Source: Conexibacter sp. (GTDB lineage Bacteria; Actinomycetota; Thermoleophilia; Solirubrobacterales; Solirubrobacteraceae). Taken from it: a stretch of DNA of 7,318 bases. The position numbers and the translations under genes are program-made. Shown piece after piece: positions 1 through 5,561 of this stretch. The notes under the pieces were generated by a model, which was not told where the DNA came from, did not search any database, and saw nothing but the letters and a program-made list of their open reading frames with translations. Where the stretch lies: NCBI GenBank assembly GCA_025964295.1, contig JAOPZD010000253.1, forward strand, positions 1 through 7,318, given 5' to 3'. Position 1 is the first letter of the stretch. Each line of letters begins with the position of its first letter.

Positions 1-260
1 TGCTCCAGCGCGCCGGCCAGCAGCCCCCGGCCGGCCGGCCCTCGGTATCGGCCCTCGTGCGCGAGGCGTGCGCCGCCGCTGGCAAGCCGGACGATCTCGC
101 CAAACGCTCGACGTCGGTCGTCCAGGCCGTAGCCGACTTGCGCAACGCATCGGACGCCGGCCACGGCCAAGCGATGCGGGCCGAAGTCCAACCCGCCGAG
201 GCTCAACTAGCCGCCTCGCCAGCCGTCGCGATCGCCGCGTTCCTGTTCGGCGGCGAGTGA
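1..260 (+). CDS. Abi_C-like abortive infection protein, C-terminal fragment
   Basis: The frame is open from the window edge (first whole codon at 3) to TGA at 258-260, so only the last 86 or so residues are seen and the true start lies outside. The fragment contains LRNASDAGHGQ, followed about 20 residues later by an Ala-rich helix ending AVAIAAFLFGG. This pairing of an 'LRN..G.GHG' motif with a helix of the 'avna..tla.fL' type is the pattern I associate with the Abi_C domain found at the C-terminus of abortive-infection proteins. What these do biochemically is unclear to me. The call rests on motif recognition, not alignment. The gene lies outside the left att repeat and converges on the element's genes, so it is chromosomal or belongs to a neighbouring island. 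Confidence 0.6.
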   Translation, partial: LQRAGQQPPAGRPSVSALVREACAAAGKPDDLAKRSTSVVQAVADLRNASDAGHGQAMRAEVQPAEAQLAASPAVAIAAFLFGGE

Positions 261-263
261 CGC

Positions 264-294
264 GAGAGCGCTTCGGAGCCCGTGAAACGCTCTC
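264..294 (+). terminator. Possible stem-loop after the Abi_C-like gene
   Basis: GAGAGCG (264-270) and CGCTCTC (288-294) form a perfect 7-bp stem with a 17-nt loop, starting 3 nt after the stop codon of the upstream gene. No T-run follows, so it is at best a weak or factor-assisted terminator. Confidence 0.3.
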
Positions 295-363
295 AATAGG
301 CCATGAAAAGGCCATGGAACGCGGAAGTGGCGCGTAGGCGCTCAAATTTCAACGTTCACTGCC

Positions 364-392
364 AAAGAAAAAGACGCCCATTCCAGCGCCTT
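364..392 (-). terminator. Rho-independent terminator, probably the original tRNA-Phe terminator
   Basis: Read on the minus strand, AAGGCGC and GCGTCTT form a 7-bp stem with one G-T wobble, and the second arm runs into TTTTTCTTT. It lies just beyond the left att repeat, on the side where the 3' end of the uninterrupted tRNA-Phe gene would have been. It was therefore most likely the tRNA's own terminator before the element inserted. The tRNA now uses a hairpin brought in by the element. Confidence 0.55.
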
Positions 393-398
393 TCGAGC

Positions 399-441
399 AT
401 GGCGAGTCCCGGACTCGAACCGGGGACACCACGATTTTCAG
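399..441 (-). repeat. Left attachment site: 43-bp tRNA-Phe 3' remnant
   Basis: These 43 bp are identical to 7162-7204. They correspond to the tRNA-Phe gene from the anticodon loop (minus-strand CTGAAAATCG) through the T-arm, acceptor stem and discriminator base, plus one base. Identity stops abruptly on both sides. A partial tRNA repeat at the far end of an integrase-bearing segment is the standard signature of a tRNA-targeting tyrosine recombinase, with strand exchange somewhere inside the shared 43 bp. Confidence 0.93.
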
Positions 442-591
442 GGGTGCTGAAGGCTTTCGTGGTGGTACGGTCGAGGGGCGATTTGCCTGCATCTGTGGTG
501 GTTCTGCTCACGCACCCGGCTGGCCGTTTCGGCTCGTTTCGGTCGGGCTTGTTTGCTCGATGCTTGCAGAACGCACTTGCCAACTGAAGCT
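442..591. other. Gene-free end of the element beside the left att site
   Basis: No convincing coding sequence lies here. Two tandem 10-bp copies of CGTTTCGG plus CT or TC sit at 525-544 and may be recombinase arm sites. A 12-bp perfect palindrome (CTGAAGCTTCAG, 584-595) overlaps the stop codon of the last cargo gene. No T-run follows on the minus strand, so no intrinsic terminator for the cargo operon is evident. Confidence 0.5.
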
Positions 592-2325
592 TCAGGTCAC
601 CGGCGGCGGAGCCCCGTTGCGAACGTAGAAATCAACCGGGTGGCCGTCCGGGTCGGTGGAGCGGACGACGCGTTTGCCATCGCGAACTACCGCCGCCCGG
701 CTGACGCTGTGCTCTGCCAAATACCGCTCGGCGCGCTCAACGGCACCGGGCGACAGATACACCCGGATGGCGAGCTGATCCGCATCGGGTCCGGTCGCCA
801 GCCGTTGCTGGTCGCTGCCGCGTTCAAGGGCGAGCCATCCAAAGCTGATGTACCGCTCGGTCGCTCGTCGCACATGAAGACCAACGACCGTCTCGTAGAA
901 CTCGCGAGATCGGTCGAGGTCTGAGACCGGCAATACAAGTCCTGCCGGTGGCTCTGGCTCTGGCTCTTCGGCTGCTGACGCAATCGACGTTGCCAACGGA
1001 AGCCACCGAGGCTCGCCTTTCTTGTCGCCCTTGTCATAGCGCTTGATGTAGAGCGTCTGGCCTGTAGAAGAACGCAGCGTCCAGGCTCGAATGAACTGCG
1101 TCCGAGCGTCGAAGTCTTCGATGTCAACGATCTCGCAGTGTCCAAGACTCGGGACGTGGACCGCGGCGCCTCGTTCGGCTTGTTCAAGGGCCCGGTAGAG
1201 CTTTGTACGGTCTCTTACTCTGAACGGAGGCGATGCGTCCGCATGTGCCCCCTCGGTCAGATCGAAAGCAAGGCGGGCCAGGTAATCGACGTCTTGGACT
1301 TTGCGCACGAGAGGACGTAGCCAGGTCTCGCCCGCCAAGACTCCAAGGAGACCACCGGTCATCGCGGCGAGCGTGTCTGTATCTGCCCCACGCGCATAAG
1401 CGGCCGTCAACAGGCCCTGCTCGGGCTGGGTGGCGTAACGAGAAGCGAGGAAGAGCGACGCCGCTGCGGTGATGTGGCCTGCGCCCTTTGAAGCACCGAA
1501 CACGCCCATCTCGTCCAAGACGGCGCTGTCCACCGCAACCGCTCCTCGTCTGATGCCTCGAAGTCCTGTGTCAATCAGCTCCGACGTCTCGCGAACCGCC
1601 GCATCCCAACATTCAGCGAAGTCCATGTGTCGGTTGGCGCGCTCGAGCCAGTCGCTCGACAGATCGGGCTGGTGCGCCCATCTCGGCAAGTCATCGAGTG
1701 CCCGGGTCAGGAGTTCGCCGTATCCAAGTGGCTCGACGCGGGTGATCGCCCAGTTCGCAGCCCAACCGTACAGTCGAGAACCAAGCAGAGCGTATGGATG
1801 GCCGTGCGTTGCTGAGGCGTCTAGGTCGAGGCGTCGAGCCAGCGTGCTGAAATCTTCCGTGGGAAGCAGGCAATGGGGGAGGCACCGCATCGCTGTGCCG
1901 TTGCCGCCGGCAGCAAAGTACTTCGCTGCGGCATCCCGCCGCTCGTCGGCCCAAGGCTCTCGTCCCTGAAGCCACGAACGCGCTGCGCGCTTCGTTGCTC
2001 CGCCTCCGCCACGCTCGTAGACGGTCCAGAGCGGCAGTTCGACGGTCGTAAGGTGCTGCCACCAATCGTCTCCGCGTAGAAGACTGCGTGCAACCGCCAC
2101 CGCGAGCTGGGTGTCGTCCGAAACCTCCCCAGCCTTGACCGGTTGCACGTGGGGGCTGTAGCCGCCGCCTTCGCGGCGTGCCCAGTCTTCGAACTGGTAG
2201 CGCGCTGAGACGGAGGCCGTGCCGCCAACTCGTCCGCCTCGATCCTCCATCGGCCAGCCCAAAGCGTCGCCAGCAGCAAGGGCGATTAGGGCGGCTACCG
2301 AACGGGAGGGATCAACTTGCGGCAT
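592..2325 (-). CDS. ADP-ribosylglycohydrolase (ARH/DraG family) with C-terminal VOC domain
   Basis: This is a 577-residue cytoplasmic protein. Residues 8 to about 365 form an ADP-ribosylglycohydrolase domain, which removes ADP-ribose from modified targets using two Mg ions. The family's metal-site motifs are present: GDALG (19-23), VSDDTQ (68-73), GNGTAMR (141-147) and GADTDT (313-318). Residues about 370-455 form an unassigned linker domain ending in an acidic Pro/Glu-rich stretch. Residues about 461-570 resemble a VOC (glyoxalase/bleomycin-resistance) module: LPVSDLDRSREFYETVVGL near the start and DPDGHPVDFYV at the end. The usual first-strand His is absent and the usual C-terminal Glu is Asp, so metal catalysis by this part is doubtful. 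The ATG overlaps the 3' end of the upstream DarT-like gene by 14 bp, and the Shine-Dalgarno is weak, suggesting translational coupling. The likely role is antitoxin, reversing the DarT mark (inference). The ARH call is firm, the VOC call good. Confidence 0.9.
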   Translation of the reverse strand: MPQVDPSRSVAALIALAAGDALGWPMEDRGGRVGGTASVSARYQFEDWARREGGGYSPHVQPVKAGEVSDDTQLAVAVARSLLRGDDWWQHLTTVELPLWTVYERGGGGATKRAARSWLQGREPWADERRDAAAKYFAAGGNGTAMRCLPHCLLPTEDFSTLARRLDLDASATHGHPYALLGSRLYGWAANWAITRVEPLGYGELLTRALDDLPRWAHQPDLSSDWLERANRHMDFAECWDAAVRETSELIDTGLRGIRRGAVAVDSAVLDEMGVFGASKGAGHITAAASLFLASRYATQPEQGLLTAAYARGADTDTLAAMTGGLLGVLAGETWLRPLVRKVQDVDYLARLAFDLTEGAHADASPPFRVRDRTKLYRALEQAERGAAVHVPSLGHCEIVDIEDFDARTQFIRAWTLRSSTGQTLYIKRYDKGDKKGEPRWLPLATSIASAAEEPEPEPPAGLVLPVSDLDRSREFYETVVGLHVRRATERYISFGWLALERGSDQQRLATGPDADQLAIRVYLSPGAVERAERYLAEHSVSRAAVVRDGKRVVRSTDPDGHPVDFYVRNGAPPPVT

Positions 2326-3028
2326 TGGTTGTCGGGTCCATCTTCCAAGGTTGCTCGGCCGGAGTGGACCCCGACCGAAGGAGCGCGCTCATACGATGAT
2401 GGAAGAAGTCCGGCGCAATCGTCCAGGACAGTGTCGAAACAGCTACGCCAAGAAGGTCTAATGCCACATAGACGCGGCGTGCTTGGGCTTCGTCGCTCAC
2501 GACGATGTGGCTCGTATCAATAAGTGGGATGAGCTTCGGCACCATCACCTCTGCCTGATCGTCTGTGGGGCAGCTTGACGGCTTTTGTGCCCTGTACTGG
2601 GGGCCGTTCTTCCCTTCGACGGGGTCGTCGTACAGGCGTTTGAAGGCGTCTAAGCCGGGCTGCAGCAGACTTCCGCCCGCCGCTGCGGCGTTGCGGTGGC
2701 AGAACTTTGTTCCGGCACGGTCGAGGTGCCGGAGGTCGATGAGCAGACATACCCAGTCGGGGAACAGCCGCTGCTCCGGGGTCGCGGACCTGCGCTTTTG
2801 CCGGAGGTACCACGGGTTCGGATACTGGACCGAGCAACTGATGTGATCTGGATGATTGTCTAGACGGACGAGATCCTGAGGATCGAAGGCGGCCCGTTCA
2901 TCGGCGTTCAGGTCCGCCACCGAGCGGATCCCTACCCCACGGGCGATCTGGAGCAGATTCCGGTACGGCGTCAGGTGGCAGAGGCGGGTCACTCCCAAGT
3001 CGGATGCGTACGCGCTGATCGAGCTCAT
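2312..3028 (-). CDS. darT: DarT-family DNA ADP-ribosyltransferase toxin (DUF4433-like)
   Basis: This 238-residue soluble protein matches the DarT layout. The N-terminal strand-helix RLCHLTPYRNLLQIA (15-29) supplies the NAD-contacting His18. HPDHISCS (59-66) and the NPWYL region (71-75) follow. Then come the core strand WVCLLIDL (92-99), a CHRNAAAAGG segment (110-119), and TDDQAEVMVPKLIPL (155-169), in which Glu160 sits where DarT places its catalytic glutamate. Characterised DarT enzymes transfer ADP-ribose from NAD to thymidine or guanosine in single-stranded DNA and block replication; which base is used here cannot be read. Residues after about 200 are less conserved in appearance. The ATG overlaps the helicase stop as ATGA, with GAGG 7 nt upstream, and the 3' end overlaps the hydrolase start. 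I see no DarG macrodomain. The family call rests on remembered motifs. Confidence 0.85.
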   Translation of the reverse strand: MSSISAYASDLGVTRLCHLTPYRNLLQIARGVGIRSVADLNADERAAFDPQDLVRLDNHPDHISCSVQYPNPWYLRQKRRSATPEQRLFPDWVCLLIDLRHLDRAGTKFCHRNAAAAGGSLLQPGLDAFKRLYDDPVEGKNGPQYRAQKPSSCPTDDQAEVMVPKLIPLIDTSHIVVSDEAQARRVYVALDLLGVAVSTLSWTIAPDFFHHRMSALLRSGSTPAEQPWKMDPTTNAAS

Positions 3029-4581
3029 GGCTGGACCTCAAGCCAGAGATCATCACGGTCGGGGAGCAACTCGGTCTGAGGGCCGATGATGGTCATGATC
3101 AGGTTCTGCCGGGCTCGCGTAACGCCGACGTACAGAAGCCTTCCATCGACTGCCTGCGCTTCTTCTTCGCCATCACCGAGAATCGCCTGAGGCTCCGGCC
3201 AACGATCCGCGCTGAGACGACACAACAGTACGGACTGAAACTCGAAGCCCTTTGCTGAGTGAACCACACTGACCCAGATTCCGGGTGTTGGCGACCAGGT
3301 AGGTGTCTCGCTATTGAGAACTTGTGCGCCAGGGCAGTGCCCAACGAAGTCGTGGGCGTCCTGCCAACGACGGAAGAGAACCGCGGTTGGTGCGACAGCG
3401 CCGAGGCTCCTCGCTTGCTCGACCACCCATGCCCGCTCGGCGGCGACCTCGTCAAACCGAACGACCGTTGGTGGTGGCCCCGCGTCGGCGAAGCGGTCGG
3501 GCTCGACCATATCTTCCTGGTCCGCGAAGTAGGGCATATCCGCGATGGCCTTGCCAAGCGCTGCGATCTGCGGAGAGTTCCGGAAGTTCCGCTTGAACTG
3601 CCAGGCACGCGAGATCTCAAGACCGGCGCTTCGCCAGGAGATTCCGCGCCCGTAGATCTGCTGGGCGACATCGCCAAAGAAGGTCAAGGACCCGCCGGGG
3701 CCGACGGCTAGGGCCAACGACTTCAACATCTGCGGCGAAAAGTCTTGACCCTCGTCGATGACGATGTGCTTGTACATGCGCTCGCCCCCGTCGGCTTCGA
3801 GTCGCTGGCAGACGACATCGGCCAAGCCCGGCCAGTCGTACTTGTGACCGCTTTGGGCGAGGAGCGCCTCGTACCGCTCGCGCACGGCCCACACCGCCCG
3901 ACGGCCGGCGGACGGGAGAGCCTGAAGTCGTCCTACGCGATCGGCGGCTAGATACTCCGGCAGGCTCCGGACTCCATGGTGCGACATCCACTCAAGCTCG
4001 GAATCAAAGAACGCCAGATCGCGATTCAGAACTGAGGAGCCACCAGCCCGTCGAAGTTCAAAGACAGCGTTGTCGATCAGCCCACGACGAGGGTTATCGT
4101 TGATGATCGAGCCGTACGGAAGCGGCTCGCGCGTAGCAAGGTAGCCGCGAGCGAAGCGGTGGTAGTTGCGGACGTGGAGCCGGTTGCCCTGGTCAACTAG
4201 AACGTGGTTGAGATACGCCAGCAGCGACTTGTTGAACGTGACCAGGAGCGTACGCCCAGAATGGTCCGTTCGTGGGTCGGCCAGGTAAAGGGCCCGTAGC
4301 ATCGCCATCGTGGTCTTGCCGGACCCCGCTGTACCGAGCACGACATGATGCCCAGATGGTGGAAGGGCAACCACAGCCGCTTGATCCCCTACGGGAGATG
4401 GGAGGCGGTCCCGGATCGCGTCGAATGGAGACGACGATGCTCGGCTCGACGTTCCCGCGGACCCAAAGCCATGTTCACCAGCCACCGCGCGAACATATCG
4501 GCGCCCGATAGAGAACGCTGCGCGCGTCGAAGGTGTTCGACAGAAAACTGTCCGTAGATGCGGGAACGCGTCGGTCTCCAA
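3025..4581 (-). CDS. UvrD/Rep-like superfamily 1 helicase, first gene of cargo operon
   Basis: As drawn this is a 518-residue ATP-dependent DNA helicase of the 3'-5' UvrD/Rep class. The motifs are in order: Q-motif Gln67, Walker A GTAGSGKTT (83-91), motif Ia LLVTFNKSL (112-120), Walker B/II HIVIDEGQDF (272-281), motif III GDVAQQIYG (303-311), motif IV FKRNFRNSPQ (329-338), motif V VSVVHSAKGFEF (437-448) and motif VI LLYVGVTRARQNLI (482-495). It is much shorter than UvrD (about 720), with reduced 1B/2B regions and no nuclease domain. Its stop overlaps the DarT-like start by 4 bp, so the two are co-translated. The start is uncertain: TTG 4581 has no good Shine-Dalgarno, and GTG 4485 is an alternative. 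Residues 1 to about 50 look unlike the family, while another frame there reads more protein-like (see findings). A role in exposing or clearing ADP-ribosylated DNA is inference. Confidence 0.87.
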   Translation of the reverse strand: METDAFPHLRTVFCRTPSTRAAFSIGRRYVRAVAGEHGFGSAGTSSRASSSPFDAIRDRLPSPVGDQAAVVALPPSGHHVVLGTAGSGKTTMAMLRALYLADPRTDHSGRTLLVTFNKSLLAYLNHVLVDQGNRLHVRNYHRFARGYLATREPLPYGSIINDNPRRGLIDNAVFELRRAGGSSVLNRDLAFFDSELEWMSHHGVRSLPEYLAADRVGRLQALPSAGRRAVWAVRERYEALLAQSGHKYDWPGLADVVCQRLEADGGERMYKHIVIDEGQDFSPQMLKSLALAVGPGGSLTFFGDVAQQIYGRGISWRSAGLEISRAWQFKRNFRNSPQIAALGKAIADMPYFADQEDMVEPDRFADAGPPPTVVRFDEVAAERAWVVEQARSLGAVAPTAVLFRRWQDAHDFVGHCPGAQVLNSETPTWSPTPGIWVSVVHSAKGFEFQSVLLCRLSADRWPEPQAILGDGEEEAQAVDGRLLYVGVTRARQNLIMTIIGPQTELLPDRDDLWLEVQP

Positions 4582-4605
4582 CGCCGTCGAGGTTGCGGTA
4601 GCTCC

Positions 4606-4687
4606 GGCGGTGGTGGTCGGTCAAGGTCACCCTTCGGGCGCGCTTCGCGCGGTCCTGACGGACTTCCCTTGACTGACCAGCACCGCC
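4606..4687 (-). ncRNA. Cloverleaf-like structure: 21-bp stem enclosing three hairpins
   Basis: Arms 4606-4626 and 4667-4687 are inverted repeats matching at 19 of 21 positions. The enclosed 40 nt is almost entirely used by three mini-hairpins: CCC-TTC-GGG (4630-4638), CGCGC-TTC-GCGCG (4639-4651) and GTCC-TGAC-GGAC (4652-4663). The result is a four-way junction resembling a cloverleaf. I do not recognise a known RNA family. It ends about 25 nt before the annotated helicase start, so it may be a leader structure, a free RNA or a protein-binding DNA site. Confidence 0.4.
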
Positions 4688-4793
4688 TCCGCTTCGAGGG
4701 CGGCCAAAACGGGCTGCGCCCTGACCCCGCCGGTCGGGGCATCACCGAGGGCGGTCGGTGGGCCGGGCTGGCCGTTCCGCTACCCGATCAGCG

Positions 4794-4816
4794 ACCCGTT
4801 CCGCCGTGGAACGGGT
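4794..4816. repeat. Perfect 9-bp hairpin
   Basis: ACCCGTTCC (4794-4802) and GGAACGGGT (4808-4816) form a perfect 9-bp stem with a 5-nt loop. It sits immediately between two other hairpins, and no T-run follows on either strand, so it is not an intrinsic terminator. Confidence 0.5.
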
Positions 4817-4819
4817 TGG

Positions 4820-4966
4820 GCTGCCGCTCGCCCCGCAGCCAATGGGTTCTCACGCCCTCCGCAAGCCCGACCACCCACTCACACCATGTACTTCGTAGCG
4901 ATGGTGAGAGCGGGTGGTCGGCCTCGCTCGGTCCTGAGGTTCCAAGGCTGCGGGGCGAGCGGCAGC
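4820..4966 (-). repeat. 147-nt long hairpin with nested inverted repeats
   Basis: The outer arms 4820-4840 and 4946-4966 are perfect 21-bp inverted repeats. Inside, 4861-4876 pairs with 4912-4927, and pairing continues toward the tip through CACCAT/ATGGTG (minus strand) to a 13-nt terminal loop. In a minus-strand transcript two of the imperfect pairs are G-U; in a plus-strand transcript they would be A-C mismatches. This favours a minus-strand RNA. No target-site duplication flanks the arms, so a simple miniature transposon is not supported. Confidence 0.5.
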
Positions 4967-4984
4967 GAGGAGCGTGGTGGTGAG

Positions 4985-5421
4985 TTAGGCGGAGGTCTTC
5001 AGGGCGTAGGTTCCGAAGAGGTGGTCGAGGGCTTGGGCGGCGACGCGGTCGATGTCGATGGCGGCGCGGATCGCGATCGGGTCGTCGTCGGCGTCGTCGA
5101 GGACGCGGATGCGGATGCGGTCGATGTTGGCGTGGCCGAGGTGCAAGCGGCAGCGGCGAAGCTGCTCGATGTGGCCGTCGGTGAACGGGACGTCGACGGT
5201 GCCGGCGTCTGGTTCGGGTGACCAGCCGATGGTGTCGAGGACGGCGAAGGCGTCGCGGTAGATGACCGAGAGCGCGAATTGGGCTTCGGGGCCGAAGTCG
5301 CGGAGGTCCTCGAAGTAGTAGTGGTTGAACTCCAGCACCAGAAGGCTCTGGTCCGAAGGATGTCGGCCAGCGACGGGTCGACGGGAACGAGGCAGGCGTC
5401 GTTACGCTGCGCGGTGCTCAT
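4985..5421 (-). pseudogene. Small unrecognised gene, apparently frameshifted
   Basis: ATG 5421 is preceded by AAGGAG (11-nt spacing) and opens MSTAQRNDACLVPVDPSLAD, continuing to ILRTRAFW. There the frame turns into a Ser/Thr/Pro-rich shadow. In the -1 frame the next codons read VLEFNHYYFEDLRDFG and run on with very high GC at third positions to the stop at 4985. That downstream frame has only a GTG (5338) without a Shine-Dalgarno as its own start. Loss of one C from an ancestral TTCCTGG near 5341-5344 would restore one protein of about 146 residues. The predicted protein is acidic, with no signal peptide or membrane segment, and I recognise no family. It lies between the integrase and the hairpin region. 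A sequencing error or a real decay event would look the same. Confidence 0.6.
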
Positions 5422-5445
5422 GGAGGTTTCGTCTCCTTGGGCCAT

Positions 5446-5475
5446 GCCCCCGGTCGTTGGTAGCGGCGCGGGGGC
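5446..5475 (-). promoter_or_regulatory. Stem-loop in the leader of the small gene
   Basis: GCCCCCG (5446-5452) and CGGGGGC (5469-5475) form a perfect 7-bp GC stem with a 16-nt loop, between the predicted promoter and the Shine-Dalgarno of the small gene. It may modulate expression, but no T-run follows. Confidence 0.3.
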
Positions 5476-5500
5476 GCTTTGTTAAGGATGTCGGTTAGCG

Positions 5501-5531
5501 ATGGTATCTGACCAGTCGGCGGGCTTGTCAA
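5501..5531 (-). promoter_or_regulatory. Sigma-70-type promoter for the small gene
   Basis: On the minus strand a perfect TTGACA (5531-5526) is followed after 17 nt by GATACC (5508-5503), or after 19 nt by TACCAT (5506-5501). It precedes the ATG at 5421 by about 80 nt. The -35 box is strong and the -10 box only moderate. Confidence 0.5.
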
Positions 5532-5534
5532 GGT

Positions 5535-5561
5535 GCTAGCGAGATAGCTAGCTGCCTAGCA
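5535..5561. promoter_or_regulatory. GCTAGC palindrome cluster, possible operator
   Basis: Two GCTAGC palindromes (5535-5540, 5547-5552) separated by GAGATA are enclosed by TGCTAG and CTAGCA (5534-5539, 5556-5561). The cluster overlaps the last codons of the integrase and ends a few bases upstream of the TTGACA box. A repressor site controlling the small gene is plausible but unproven. Confidence 0.35.

Larger units (their letters stand above)
4582..4984 (-). other. Gene-free region tiled by hairpins; possible structured ncRNA or ssDNA site
   Basis: About 400 bp without a credible gene. Hairpins abut one another almost without gaps: 4606-4687 (cloverleaf-like), 4689-4703, 4711-4721, 4725-4739, 4743-4760, 4761-4773, 4778-4793, 4794-4816 and 4820-4966. 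Stems of 4-5 bp are common by chance in GC-rich DNA, but the 21-, 9- and 21-bp stems are not. The region lies between the end of the small gene and the helicase start on the same strand. It must therefore carry the cargo promoter or be transcribed through. It could be a non-coding RNA, a structured leader or a single-stranded DNA site. Confidence 0.5.

Noticed and set aside
303..587. 94-residue plus-strand ORF across the left att site
   Set aside because: It reads through the tRNA remnant and the terminator and has no protein-like features.
584..595. Palindrome CTGAAGCTTCAG as terminator of the cargo operon
   Set aside because: It overlaps the stop codon, has no loop and is not followed by T residues on the minus strand.
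4794..4816. Intrinsic terminator between the small gene and the helicase
   Set aside because: The stem is perfect, but no T-run follows on either strand.
4820..4966. Miniature inverted-repeat transposable element
   Set aside because: The 21-bp arms resemble terminal inverted repeats, but there is no flanking target duplication and a second long stem fills the interior.
4558..4983. 141-residue plus-strand ORF across the hairpin region
   Set aside because: Gly/Arg/Pro-rich composition, antisense to all element genes, and fully explained by the inverted repeats.
4999..5445. 148-residue minus-strand ORF as an intact gene
   Set aside because: After about 35 residues it becomes Ser/Thr/Pro repeats, the typical out-of-frame reading of GC-rich coding DNA; only its first part is kept, as the start of the frameshifted small gene.
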